From Rhizobium oryzicola (GTDB lineage: Bacteria; Pseudomonadota; Alphaproteobacteria; Rhizobiales; Rhizobiaceae): 64,000 nt of DNA. Shown in pieces: positions 19,058-27,600 of this stretch. Position numbers and translations under genes: made by a program. The notes under the pieces were generated by a model, which was given only the letters and a program-made list of their open reading frames with translations, did no database searches and was not told the origin of the DNA. Numbering within the stretch: the first letter of the stretch is position 1; each line of letters opens with the position of its first letter. The stretch spans positions 62,001 to 126,000 of the forward strand of contig NZ_JAUKWQ010000014.1 of the NCBI RefSeq assembly GCF_030504645.1. Direction: 5' to 3'.

Positions 19058-20761
19058 ATGGATGCGAGAAACACCGCCGCCAAGGGCATGGCCAACGCTT
19101 CTCAGAAATACCGCCCCTATCCGCAGATCAACATTCCGGACCGGACCTGGCCGGGCAAGACGATCGACAAGGCGCCGATCTGGTGCTCGGTGGATCTGCG
19201 TGACGGCAACCAGTCGCTCGTCAACCCGATGGGACATGATCGCAAGTCGCGGATGTTCCAGCTCTTGCTCGACATGGGCTTCAAGGAAATCGAGATCGGC
19301 TTCCCTTCCGCTTCCCAGACCGACTTCGACTTTGCTCGCTGGTGCGTGGAACAGGGCAATGCCCCGGATGACGTCTCGCTGCAGGTGCTGGTGCAGTGCC
19401 GCCCCGAACTCATCACCCGCACCTTTGAATCTTTGGAAGGCGCCAAGCGTCCGATCGTCCACTTCTACAACTCCACCTCCGAGCTGCAGCGCCGCGTCGT
19501 GTTCGGCAAGGATGTGGCCGGCATCAAGCAGATCGCCGTCGACGCCGCCAAGATGATCACCGACATGGCCGCCAAGGCGGGTGGCGGTTTCCGTTTCGAA
19601 TATTCCCCGGAGAGCTTCACAGGCACGGAGCTGGAGGTGGCGCTGGAAATCTCCAACGCGGTCATCGAGATCATCAAGCCGACGCCTGATAACAAGCTGA
19701 TCCTCAACCTGCCGTCGACGGTCGAGATGTCGACGCCGAATATCTATGCGGACATGATCGAATGGATGTGCCGCAACATCGACAACCGCGAAAACGTGCT
19801 CGTTTCGCTGCATCCGCATAACGACCGCGGCACCGGTATTGCCGCGACCGAACTCGGCCTGATGGCCGGTGCCGACCGCGTGGAAGGCACGCTGTTCGGC
19901 AATGGCGAGCGCACCGGCAATGTGGACGTGGTGACCTTGGCGCTCAACATGTACACCCAAGGCGTCGATCCCGAGCTGGACTGCACCGATATCGAGCGCA
20001 TCAAGGCCGTCTACGAATACTCGAACGAGATGGTCATCCCGGAACGCCACCCGTATGTCGGCGAACTCGTTTACACGGCCTTCTCCGGCTCGCACCAGGA
20101 TGCGATCAACAAGGGCATGAAGGCGATCAAGCAGTCCAATACCGGCCTGTGGGAAGTGCCCTATCTGCCGATCGATCCGCAGGATGTCGGCCGCACCTAC
20201 GAGGCGATCATCCGCATCAACTCGCAGTCCGGCAAGGGCGGCATCGCCTATATCCTGCAGCAGGATTACGGCATCAACCTGCCGCGCAACCTGCAGGTGG
20301 AGTTCCGCGAGGACATCCAGCGCATCACCGACGAAGAGGGCGTGGAGCTTCCCTCGAAGCGCATCTACGAGCGCTTCATCGAGCGCTATGTCGAGCAGCC
20401 GGAAGCCCGCATCAAGTTTGTCGATCACCACACCTATCCGGCAGGTACCGACCAGAAGGGTATCCGGGTGGTCGCTGCCGAAATCACCGACAATGGTGAG
20501 ACCAAGCGCATTGAAGGCAAGGGCACGGGCCCGATCGACGGCTTCATCAATGCGCTGTCGATCTATCTCGGCATCGAACTCTCGGTTGCCGATTACTCGG
20601 AGCATTCGCTGCAGCATGGTTCCAACGCCGCCGCCATCGCCTATGTGGAAGTGGAGCATGCAGGCGGGAAACTGTTCGGCGCCGGCATCAACAAGAACAT
20701 CGTGGCCGCCTCGCTCGAGGCCATCGTCTCGGCCGCGAACCGGGTCTTGTCCGGCAAATGA
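19058..20761 (+). CDS. leuA: 2-isopropylmalate synthase
   Basis: First committed enzyme of leucine biosynthesis, condensing acetyl-CoA with 2-oxoisovalerate. At 567 aa it belongs to the long (type 2) LeuA class, which starts near RPYPQINIPDRTWPGK. The metal-binding and catalytic stretch SVDLRDGNQSLVNPMG is visible, as are LHPHNDRGTGIAATELGLMA and VEGTLFGNGERTGNVDVV. The C-terminal region from about residue 430 is the LeuA dimer/leucine-feedback domain. AAGGAG lies ahead of ATG 19058. The leader ORF and hairpins 120-280 bp upstream suggest control by leucyl-tRNA supply. Confidence 0.95.
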   Translation: MDARNTAAKGMANASQKYRPYPQINIPDRTWPGKTIDKAPIWCSVDLRDGNQSLVNPMGHDRKSRMFQLLLDMGFKEIEIGFPSASQTDFDFARWCVEQGNAPDDVSLQVLVQCRPELITRTFESLEGAKRPIVHFYNSTSELQRRVVFGKDVAGIKQIAVDAAKMITDMAAKAGGGFRFEYSPESFTGTELEVALEISNAVIEIIKPTPDNKLILNLPSTVEMSTPNIYADMIEWMCRNIDNRENVLVSLHPHNDRGTGIAATELGLMAGADRVEGTLFGNGERTGNVDVVTLALNMYTQGVDPELDCTDIERIKAVYEYSNEMVIPERHPYVGELVYTAFSGSHQDAINKGMKAIKQSNTGLWEVPYLPIDPQDVGRTYEAIIRINSQSGKGGIAYILQQDYGINLPRNLQVEFREDIQRITDEEGVELPSKRIYERFIERYVEQPEARIKFVDHHTYPAGTDQKGIRVVAAEITDNGETKRIEGKGTGPIDGFINALSIYLGIELSVADYSEHSLQHGSNAAAIAYVEVEHAGGKLFGAGINKNIVAASLEAIVSAANRVLSGK

Positions 20762-20770
20762 CATGAAAGA

Positions 20771-20794
20771 GGGCGGCCTTCGGGTCGCCCTTTT
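20771..20794 (+). terminator. Rho-independent terminator after leuA
   Basis: GGGCGGCC-TTCG-GGTCGCCC forms an 8-bp stem (one G-T pair) with a stable TTCG tetraloop, followed by TTTT. It lies 10 bases after the leuA stop and separates it from the convergent anti-sigma gene. Confidence 0.9.
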
Positions 20795-20817
20795 CAATTG
20801 CGCTACGCTCGACCTGA

Positions 20818-21648
20818 TCAGATGATGCCGGCGATCTTCTTGGCAACCGTCTCGAGGAAGGCATCCGAGGAGGGACCGGACAGAGCATAGCTTGCCTGCT
20901 GACCCTGCCAGACGACCAGACCGATGTCGTCACGGATCGTCTCGTTGAGCGGTGTCGAAAGCGGCAGGATCGACTTCGTGAAGTTCACGGAAATGATCTC
21001 GCCATCGGTGTTGCGATAGACGAGCTGGCCAACCGGGCGACCCGCCGCCGCGAACAGCCGGGCGCCCACGAACTCCAGACCGTCCGCCGACATGTCCGGA
21101 ATGCGGAAGGAGACGCCCGTGGTGGCCATCAGCCATTCGACGATGTGGGCAGATTCGCTTGCCGGCACTTCCACGAGATGGCGCGGCTGGCGCGAGAAAA
21201 GCCTGTAATTGGAGGCGACATCATCCAGCCAGGCGCTGGCGGTTTCGCCGGTGAAATCCGCAAATGTCTTGATGTGGGGACGGCTGGCCAGCAGATAGCC
21301 CGCCACGCCGCCAATGCCGAACATGACGAGCGAGCATGCGACCGTCAAACCCACCGTATGCTTGATGCGGCGAACCGCACGCGGCGGCGGCTGCAGCTTG
21401 ATGCTGCGTCTGGGTTCCGGCGTCGTCTTAATTGCCCTGACCAGATCCAGCGGAACGGGTTCGCGCAGCATGGATTCGAAGTTGCGCTTGCCGTAGTCGT
21501 TGGCGCGGCGGATTGTCTCCTGCCGCGATTTCAACTGTGGATCGGCAGAGATACGCCCCTCCAGCCTGTGTTTGTCGTCTTCTGTTATCTCGTCATCCAA
21601 AAGGGCGGAGAGTTCAGCATCGAACGATGTATTGGAGGAAGAATCCAT
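20818..21648 (-). CDS. Membrane anti-sigma factor
   Basis: Predicted anti-sigma factor of 276 aa paired with the ECF sigma gene just upstream (5 bp apart). The N-terminal 60 residues form an acidic helical zone beginning near ELSALLDDEITEDDKHRLEG, similar to sigma-binding domains. One membrane helix follows at about residues 95-118 (TVGLTVACSLVMFGIGGVAG), then a C-terminal domain of about 155 residues probably in the periplasm. No zinc-binding HxxxCxxC motif is seen, so it is not a ZAS-type factor. Function comes from architecture and gene pairing. Confidence 0.8.
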   Translation of the reverse strand: MDSSSNTSFDAELSALLDDEITEDDKHRLEGRISADPQLKSRQETIRRANDYGKRNFESMLREPVPLDLVRAIKTTPEPRRSIKLQPPPRAVRRIKHTVGLTVACSLVMFGIGGVAGYLLASRPHIKTFADFTGETASAWLDDVASNYRLFSRQPRHLVEVPASESAHIVEWLMATTGVSFRIPDMSADGLEFVGARLFAAAGRPVGQLVYRNTDGEIISVNFTKSILPLSTPLNETIRDDIGLVVWQGQQASYALSGPSSDAFLETVAKKIAGII

Positions 21649-21653
21649 CGCGG

Positions 21654-22127
21654 TCAGGCTCTCCGTTCAACATGACGGCTCATCATGGTGGCCAATTCAT
21701 GCCGCGCCATCACTAGTCGCATGGCAACAGCATCTTGCGTATCTCCGAGAATGGAGGCTGCTTCCCGATAGCTTAATCCCTCCACAGCACACAGCAGGAA
21801 AACAGGAGCAAGACCGTCGGATAAACCGTCGAGAATCGAATAGGCCGTTGTATTTTCCTGAGCATCCATCGGAAGCAGAACCGCTTCGCCGCGATGCTTC
21901 AGCGCGGCGCGGCGCTTCTTTTTATCGTCCAGCCACATCGCGTGCATGATCGCGAACAGCCAGACCTCAAGGCGGCGATCCTTCTTCCACATATGCGATT
22001 TGTGGATAGCCTTCTCGCAGGCGGCGCTCACAAGGCCATCGGCGCTGGTGGTGTCCACCGTCAGGGTCAGCGCAAACCGACGCAGCTGCGGCAGCAGCGC
22101 GACAAGATCCCGCCTGATATCGCTCAT
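21654..22127 (-). CDS. ECF-type RNA polymerase sigma factor
   Basis: Small sigma-70 family protein of 157 aa. Region 2 is readable around DGLVSAACEKAIHKSHMW and LEVWLFAIMHAMWLDDKKKR; region 4 is at LAPVFLLCAVEGLSYREAAS and ILGDTQDAVAMRLVMARHEL. Start choice is uncertain: ATG 22127 has GGAAG at workable spacing, while ATG 22145 and TTG 22157 are in-frame alternatives. It is followed immediately by its probable membrane anti-sigma factor, so it likely responds to an envelope or extracellular cue. No PhyR-like gene is near, so I do not call it EcfG. Confidence 0.85.
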   Translation of the reverse strand: MSDIRRDLVALLPQLRRFALTLTVDTTSADGLVSAACEKAIHKSHMWKKDRRLEVWLFAIMHAMWLDDKKKRRAALKHRGEAVLLPMDAQENTTAYSILDGLSDGLAPVFLLCAVEGLSYREAASILGDTQDAVAMRLVMARHELATMMSRHVERRA

Positions 22128-22233
22128 CTGTGGGTTTTCTTCCATGATGTCCGGCAAGGCTCGTTCAACATATGTGTGACGACTATTTCATCTTCTTGTC
22201 ATCATTAAAGCAAGCCAGACTTTCCCGAAGCTT

Positions 22234-23190
22234 TTATGTTGATGGCAAGGCGGGCGCAATGTCCAACAAAATTGCTGCTTCATTTCCATACAACAGACGC
22301 CGCTGCTGAAGGGAAATGCCTTGCGCATCGGGCGTCAAACCATAGCGGTCACACACCAGGTGCCAGGCGCCGGGCTCGCCCGTCAAGCTGAAGAGATTGT
22401 AGGCGGCTGGCGGCTTATGACCGCCCGGACCCTGTGAGGCAGACGCAATACCGACGACAGGTACGTCACCCTGATGCGTCTTCAAGTGGTACAGCGTGTT
22501 GAGATGGGTGTGTCCATGCAGCACGAGTTCCGCACCGCCAAGCGACAGCGCGGCCGCGAAACGGCGAATGCCGATCATTCGCTTGTGCTGGGACGCAGCA
22601 CCGCGAATGGGCGGATGATGGATCAGCACCACCCGGAACAACCCGTCATCCTTTGCCTGCCGCAACAGATTGACGGTCTCACGCGCCTGTCTGGCACTGA
22701 AATAGCCGCTGGCCGCAAAGGGCGGTGTCGCAACTGACGTCGAGCACCCTATGATGGCGATCGGTCCACGCCTGCGATAGGTCGGAAAAACATGCTCGCC
22801 GTCCGGCCAGTCCGTCGGGCTTTGGTCACCAGCAATAAAAGGGTACCATTCGCGAACCGATTTATCATGTGCGCCGGGCACGTAGGCATCATGATTGCCG
22901 GGCACCACTGTCGTCTCCAGCGGTTCGCCAATGCTGCGCAGCCATTCACCGGCAAGACGGATCTCGATCTTGGTCGCGAGATTGACTAGATCGCCGGTCA
23001 CCATCAGGTGATCGGGCTCTTTCAGGCGCAGGTCGCTCAACAGAAGATCGAGAGTATTCACCAGAAGATGCTTGCGGCGATTACGATGCCAGTTCACAAA
23101 TCCGGTAATGCGTTTGGACGCCAGTTCGCGCAAGCTGAGGCGTGGGAGAGGGCCGAGGTGAATGTCGGAAATATGCGCGAATTTGTACAT
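22234..23190 (-). CDS. Calcineurin-like metallophosphoesterase
   Basis: Dinuclear metal phosphoesterase of 318 aa. All metal-ligand motifs are present: HISDIHLG at the N-terminus, VTGDLVN, VVPGNHDAY, IHHPP and LHGHTHLN. No signal peptide is present, so it is probably cytoplasmic. The family includes cyclic-nucleotide phosphodiesterases (CpdA-like) and many unassigned members, and I cannot name the substrate. It is divergent from the Nudix gene with only 17 bp between start codons, so the two promoters must overlap coding sequence. Confidence 0.87.
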   Translation of the reverse strand: MYKFAHISDIHLGPLPRLSLRELASKRITGFVNWHRNRRKHLLVNTLDLLLSDLRLKEPDHLMVTGDLVNLATKIEIRLAGEWLRSIGEPLETTVVPGNHDAYVPGAHDKSVREWYPFIAGDQSPTDWPDGEHVFPTYRRRGPIAIIGCSTSVATPPFAASGYFSARQARETVNLLRQAKDDGLFRVVLIHHPPIRGAASQHKRMIGIRRFAAALSLGGAELVLHGHTHLNTLYHLKTHQGDVPVVGIASASQGPGGHKPPAAYNLFSLTGEPGAWHLVCDRYGLTPDAQGISLQQRRLLYGNEAAILLDIAPALPST

Positions 23191-23207
23191 GCCGGAGACA
23201 TAGAGCT

Positions 23208-23717
23208 ATGAGTGCCACGCGGCAAGCGACGAAAGAACAGGGACTTGTCGAAGGCAGCAGCCTGCGCACAAAGCTTCTCACATTCTTGCTTCACAAGTTC
23301 TTCGCGCTTTCCCGTGGGATGACGCTTGGCGTACGTGCCGCGTGTTTTGATGAGGCAGGCCGCATCTTCCTGGTTCGCCATACATACCTGCCGGGCTGGT
23401 ACATGCCGGGCGGCGGCGTGGAACATGGTGAAACGGTATCGGATGCACTGGCCAAGGAATTGCGTGAGGAGGGAAATCTGGAGATACTCGGCCCACCCCA
23501 ACTCTTTCACGTCTACCTCAATCGCCGCGCCAGCCGCCGTGATCATGTTGTGCTCTTTCGAGTCACCGTGCGCCAGACTGCTCCCCGGCTTCCAGATCGA
23601 GAAATTGCCGAATGCGGGTTCTTTGCGCTGAAGGCCCTACCCGAGGATGTCACCACCGCCACGCTACGCCGTCTGCGCGAACTGTCTGGCGAGGCGGTTA
23701 AGACCGACACGTGGTAG
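23208..23717 (+). CDS. Nudix hydrolase
   Basis: Pyrophosphohydrolase of the Nudix superfamily, 169 aa. The Nudix box is readable as GGVEHGETVSDALAKELREE followed by G, matching Gx5Ex7REUxEExGU except that the REU arginine is lysine. The neighbouring YMPGGG and VRHTYLPGW are typical of a subfamily with unknown nucleotide-like substrates. ATG 23208 is preferred, with GGAGA upstream; the frame is open from 23142, inside the divergent gene. Substrate not predictable. Confidence 0.87.
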   Translation: MSATRQATKEQGLVEGSSLRTKLLTFLLHKFFALSRGMTLGVRAACFDEAGRIFLVRHTYLPGWYMPGGGVEHGETVSDALAKELREEGNLEILGPPQLFHVYLNRRASRRDHVVLFRVTVRQTAPRLPDREIAECGFFALKALPEDVTTATLRRLRELSGEAVKTDTW

Positions 23718-23724
23718 CCGTCAG

Positions 23725-24804
23725 TCAGAACTTGACGGAGGAGATACTGCTCATCGCCGCCACGAAATCTCTCTGACTGGCCATTCTCGCCTTGGAAAGA
23801 ATAGCTTTGACATGTGTTCGAACCGTCTCCTGCGCACAGCCGATGCGCTCGGTGATCTCGGCGACTGTTAAGCCTTCAACCAGAGCTTCAGCGACCCGGG
23901 CTTCTGTCGGGGTCAGATCGTACAGCCCCTTCAACATTGGGGCTGGGACATGGATATGATCGTTGACCGGTGCGAGTGTGAGAAAATACGCTGCATGCAG
24001 AAATAGCTCTCGAGCCACTCCCACGACAGGAATGAAATGCAATACCGCCGCCGGGTGCTGGTTTGCAGCCTTTATGGGAAATGATGCGGCGTATCTTCGC
24101 GAGAAACTTTGGATTGACCGATAAAACTGTTGGGCCTGCTGCTCTGAAAACGTCAGCATGTCATTAGCGCCGACACCGATGCTGGCGCCGAAGCGTTCGA
24201 AGCGCGTGTTCGCGTTCAGGAGCCGCCCGTCCATGCGTATGATCGCACAGGGAATTTGCGCCATATCGAACGCCTGCAATGCAGCTTCGATCTTGCCGAG
24301 CTCTGCATGCGCTGCCATTGACGTCGCACGAGCCAAATGCGGCCGAAGACGATTGAGATAGGCCAACTCCTCCAGGCCCACGGGCCCCTTGTCGCGGTGT
24401 TTCTCGATCGATATGGCGATCTTTGCGCCCCCGCTTTGCAGGACGGTACCTGTCGCGTAACCAAAGTTGCGGCGCCATAAAAAGTCGCCATAGATTGGTT
24501 CGGCGGCCATTTGTTCATGTGTGAAAAAATCGATATCGCTGATAAAGCCTTCATTCGAACGAGCCACCAGCGTTTCGCTGCGCGCGTTCTGATAGTTCCA
24601 GCCACCGTCGAAGAAATCCTCGTAGAGTTCGCCGACGCCATCTGAAGCCACCCATGGTAGCTTTTCATTCGACATATTGGCGAGGAGCGCGCCCTCGGCT
24701 CCAACAGTCCGTGCCAGCGTATCGAGCAGCTGCGGCCACAAAGCAGGTATCAATGCAGTCTGGTAAATGCTCTCTTCAAGCACATGAATGTCGGTCATAA
24801 GCAT
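23725..24804 (-). CDS. LuxR-family transcriptional regulator
   Basis: Regulator of about 359 aa with a C-terminal LuxR/GerE DNA-binding domain: LTPTEARVAEALVEGLTVAE and ITERIGCAQETVRTHVKAIL. The N-terminal 290 residues match no sensor domain I recognise; there is no receiver or clear autoinducer domain and no membrane segment. The start is uncertain: ATG 24804 or ATG 24798 are plausible, and the frame is open to a GTG at 24909. No luxI gene is adjacent, so its signal is unknown. Confidence 0.82.
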   Translation of the reverse strand: MLMTDIHVLEESIYQTALIPALWPQLLDTLARTVGAEGALLANMSNEKLPWVASDGVGELYEDFFDGGWNYQNARSETLVARSNEGFISDIDFFTHEQMAAEPIYGDFLWRRNFGYATGTVLQSGGAKIAISIEKHRDKGPVGLEELAYLNRLRPHLARATSMAAHAELGKIEAALQAFDMAQIPCAIIRMDGRLLNANTRFERFGASIGVGANDMLTFSEQQAQQFYRSIQSFSRRYAASFPIKAANQHPAAVLHFIPVVGVARELFLHAAYFLTLAPVNDHIHVPAPMLKGLYDLTPTEARVAEALVEGLTVAEITERIGCAQETVRTHVKAILSKARMASQRDFVAAMSSISSVKF

Positions 24805-24972
24805 GACTGCAACCGCTTTTCTTGATATAAGCGAATACTGGCATTCCGTAGCGCTACCATTAGAAAAACTAAATATATTAGTCAAGTTTAAAGGTTGCGC
24901 CACAGACACTCAATTGCAGATCACGCTCAAAGAGCGTTTCATACCGCACATGTAGACCAATCTTCGCCCGCC

Positions 24973-25965
24973 TTAGCTAAAGCTTTTACTATCTCTTCCA
25001 TGCGGTGCGTCTAAGTCCAGGATGGGGCCAGCCGGTACGATGCCGGTCGGATTGATCGTCTTGTGGCTGCGATAGTAGTGTTGTTTGATATGGTCGAAAT
25101 GGACGGTCTCCTTCACGCCCGGCACCTGATAGAGGTCCCGCAGATAGGCTGACAGGTTCGGGTAATCGGCAATCCGGCGCAGGTTGCATTTGAAGTGGCC
25201 GACATAGACGGCATCGAACCGCACGAGAGTCGTAAACAGCCGCCAGTCAGCTTCTGTCTGCCGGTTCCCGAAGAGATAGCGGCTGGTGGCAAGACGCACT
25301 TCCAACTCATCCAAGGTTTCGAACAGCTTGACCACGTTCTGTTCATAGGCCTCCTGGCTGGTGGCGAAGCCGGCCTTGTAGACGCCGTTGTTGACGGTGT
25401 CATAGATGCGGGCATTCAGCGCATCGATATCGGCGCGCAGATCTTCGGGATAAAAATCTGCGTCCGACCCCGTCAGCCCGTTGAAGGCGCTGTTGAACAT
25501 GCGGATGATTTCCGCCGACTCATTGGAGACGATTGTCTGGCGCTGCTTGTCCCACAGCACGGGCACGGTTACCCGGCCAGAATAGACGGGATCGGCCTGC
25601 ACATAGATCTGGGAAAGCGTCTTGGCACCAAACAGAAGATCGTCGGTGCCACCATCCTCAGAGTGAAATTCCCAGCCCTTTTCCAGCATGATCGGGCTGA
25701 CCACTGAAACCGAAATGAGGTCTTCCAGCTTCTTCAACGTGCGAAATATCAGCGTGCGATGGGCCCAGGGGCAGGCATAGGATACATAGAGATGATAACG
25801 ACCGGCTTCCGCCTTGAAGCCATCTTTCCCGCTTGGGCCGGCGGCGCCATCCGCAGTGACCCAATTGCGGAACTGCGATTCGGATCGCTTGAAATGACCA
25901 CCCGTTGATTTCGTGTCATACCAGACATCCTGCCAGACGCCGTTCACAAGCATGCCCATTGCCAT
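24973..25965 (-). CDS. Glutathionyl-hydroquinone reductase (YqjG/ECM4-type GST)
   Basis: Xi-class glutathione transferase, 330 aa, that reduces glutathionyl-hydroquinones. The catalytic cysteine is in YVSYACPWAHRTLIF (CPWA motif), and the preceding insertion is typical of the class, as is the downstream IVSNESAEIIRMFNSAFN. ATG 25965 has a strong AGGAAGG ribosome-binding site, and ATG 25959 is a near alternative; the open frame to 26040 is not needed. Such proteins act in quinone or aromatic degradation and redox defence; nothing nearby identifies a specific pathway. Confidence 0.9.
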   Translation of the reverse strand: MAMGMLVNGVWQDVWYDTKSTGGHFKRSESQFRNWVTADGAAGPSGKDGFKAEAGRYHLYVSYACPWAHRTLIFRTLKKLEDLISVSVVSPIMLEKGWEFHSEDGGTDDLLFGAKTLSQIYVQADPVYSGRVTVPVLWDKQRQTIVSNESAEIIRMFNSAFNGLTGSDADFYPEDLRADIDALNARIYDTVNNGVYKAGFATSQEAYEQNVVKLFETLDELEVRLATSRYLFGNRQTEADWRLFTTLVRFDAVYVGHFKCNLRRIADYPNLSAYLRDLYQVPGVKETVHFDHIKQHYYRSHKTINPTGIVPAGPILDLDAPHGRDSKSFS

Positions 25966-26050
25966 GTCCTTCCTGAAAAAATTACTTGCGGCTAATCTGG
26001 CAGGTGAATCCGATAATTGCGAGATAGTTGCCGGTGACACACTGTTTTCG

Positions 26051-26079
26051 TTGGACGACGAAAAAAAATGCTGTTATCA
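26051..26079 (+). promoter_or_regulatory. Promoter candidate before the small ORF and GNAT gene
   Basis: TTGGAC (26051-26056), 17-bp spacer containing an 8-A tract, then TTATCA (26074-26079). The -10 box is weak. It would start an RNA about 20 bases ahead of the small ORF at 26108. Confidence 0.35.
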
Positions 26080-26107
26080 ACCGTCCCCAACTCGAAAAGG
26101 GATAGAC

Positions 26108-26140
26108 ATGACGGGAACCTGGGCACTCCGACGACGCTGA
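26108..26140 (+). CDS. Tiny leader-like ORF (10 aa, Trp/Arg)
   Basis: ATG with AAAAGGG just upstream encodes MTGTWALRRR and stops at TGA, immediately followed by TAG. It lies between the reductase and the GNAT gene, 75 bp ahead of the latter. GC-rich self-complementary sequence (GCCGCAAGGC and GCGCTTCGCGC) follows the stop. Three consecutive arginine codons at the end plus a following hairpin suggest a regulatory leader peptide, but I have no independent proof that it is translated. Confidence 0.4.
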   Translation: MTGTWALRRR

Positions 26141-26214
26141 TAGAGCCGCAAGGCGCGCTTCGCGCTGCCGTTCTCATCATCCGTTTTGCTGCCTGAATAT
26201 GGTTTCTGTCGCTC

Positions 26215-26748
26215 ATGCAAAAGCACGACCTTGTCTACCTGACTGAAGACCCCTCCCACGCCGCCGCAATTGAACTGATCAACGCCGAAGCCTTTGGCCC
26301 CGGTCGTTTCACCAAGTCATCCGCGCGCATTCGCGAACAGGGCCCGCATGATCGGTCGCTTTCGTTCATTTGCGCCGATGACGGCGAAACCATCGCGTCG
26401 GTGCGCATGACGCCGGTGAAGGCCGGCGGCGTCTATGGTCATTTGCTGGGCCCACTTGCGGTGCGGCCCTCACACAAGAACAGGGGCATCGGACGCGAAC
26501 TTGTGCGGATCGCCATTGAGGCTGCCAAGCGCAAGGGCTCCGAGGCCGTCATCCTGGTGGGTGACCCGCCCTATTACATGCCGCTCGGTTTCGAGAAGGT
26601 TGCCTATAACGCCCTCGCCTTCCCGGGACCCGTTGATCCCGGTCGGGTTCTCGTCGTACCGATCGCTGCTGGCGTGCATGAACGGCTGAAAGGCGTGATT
26701 GCCTGGGGCAGGCCACCCGTTGAAGCGTTGGCGCTGGCGGCAGAATAA
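26215..26748 (+). CDS. GNAT-family N-acetyltransferase (YhbS-like)
   Basis: Acetyl-CoA-dependent transferase of 177 aa. The acetyl-CoA-binding motif A is seen as LAVRPSHKNRGIGRELVRIA, preceded by the beta strand region VYGHLLGPLAV and followed by AVILVGDPPYYMPLGFEKV, typical of YhbS-type proteins. Substrate not known. A small leader-like ORF and possible hairpins lie upstream and may control expression. Convergent with the DUF5666-like gene. Confidence 0.85.
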   Translation: MQKHDLVYLTEDPSHAAAIELINAEAFGPGRFTKSSARIREQGPHDRSLSFICADDGETIASVRMTPVKAGGVYGHLLGPLAVRPSHKNRGIGRELVRIAIEAAKRKGSEAVILVGDPPYYMPLGFEKVAYNALAFPGPVDPGRVLVVPIAAGVHERLKGVIAWGRPPVEALALAAE

Positions 26749-26768
26749 CTGCAAGCACCGCTTGGTAA

Positions 26769-27401
26769 TCACATCGGCGGAATGATGCCGTTCAACCCCA
26801 CGGAAAGTTGAGCGGAGGAGAGGCTTCCATCCGAAGCCTTTTCCGCATTGACGATGACGCCGGCGCCGGGTTTCACATCGTCTTTGGTGGCCGGGGCAAG
26901 AGTTACGATCGGGGTACCTTCCGGAATGTCGATCGTCTTCTCGTGGCCCTGATAGGTCAGGGTTATAGTGTGTCCCTTGACTTGCTTGACGGCATTGCTG
27001 ACGGTCGCATTGGTCATGGATGAATTCGGACGCGCGTCCCAGGGACGATTGCCTTCGCCAGTCCCTTTCATCGCGGCCGGAAAGATCAGCACTTCAACCG
27101 CATCATCCGGTCCGTTGCCATTCGGTACTGAACCGACACCGACAAAATCGCCCGGCTTTATGTCGTTGACGGATGCGCCCGTGATACCGCCGACCTTCCA
27201 GCCGGACTTGAGGGTGATCGCCGCTTCGGCACCTTCGCGGGTTTTGACCTTCAGCGTATCGCCGGACAGGCTTTCAATAGTGCCACGAATGCGAACGCGC
27301 TGCGCGTCCTGGGCGTGAGCTGATGATAGCGGAAGGACGGCAAACATTGCCGATGCGGCCAGTGCCGGGAGAATGATGGAGTTGGAGAAGGTGCGAGCCA
27401 T
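26769..27401 (-). CDS. Exported DUF5666-like protein
   Basis: A 210-aa protein with a clear Sec signal peptide (MARTFSNSIILPALAASAMF, then LSSAHAQ). The mature part has two OB-like beta repeats, IRGTIESLSGDTLKVKTREG and VKGHTITLTYQGHEKTIDIP, as in DUF5666-type periplasmic proteins. ATG 27401 has AAGGA upstream; the open frame to 27473 is not needed. Function unknown; the repeats resemble proteins that bind metal or small ligands outside the cytoplasm, which is only a suggestion. Confidence 0.72.
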   Translation of the reverse strand: MARTFSNSIILPALAASAMFAVLPLSSAHAQDAQRVRIRGTIESLSGDTLKVKTREGAEAAITLKSGWKVGGITGASVNDIKPGDFVGVGSVPNGNGPDDAVEVLIFPAAMKGTGEGNRPWDARPNSSMTNATVSNAVKQVKGHTITLTYQGHEKTIDIPEGTPIVTLAPATKDDVKPGAGVIVNAEKASDGSLSSAQLSVGLNGIIPPM

Positions 27402-27600
27402 CTTGGTGTCCTTGACGCTGGGCCTCATGTCGGCCCGTAACCTACGCTGCAGCATGACACGGTGACCAATCAAGGAAGCGTGAGAACCGCCCGTTCAATG
27501 GCATCGGTGCCGTTGTCTTGCGGCATATGCCAGCTATGCTCGTTCGGCGGCCGGCGACTCGGTTGGCCGAGGATTTCGCGTCTGCTTACAAGGCCGTTCG

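Noticed and set aside
19007-20797. 596-codon minus-strand frame opposite leuA
   Set aside because: Exact shadow of leuA with no recognisable domain.
24923-24937. ACGCTC-AAA-GAGCGT hairpin between the LuxR and reductase genes as a terminator
   Set aside because: The stem is short and no T run follows in the direction of the upstream (minus-strand) gene.
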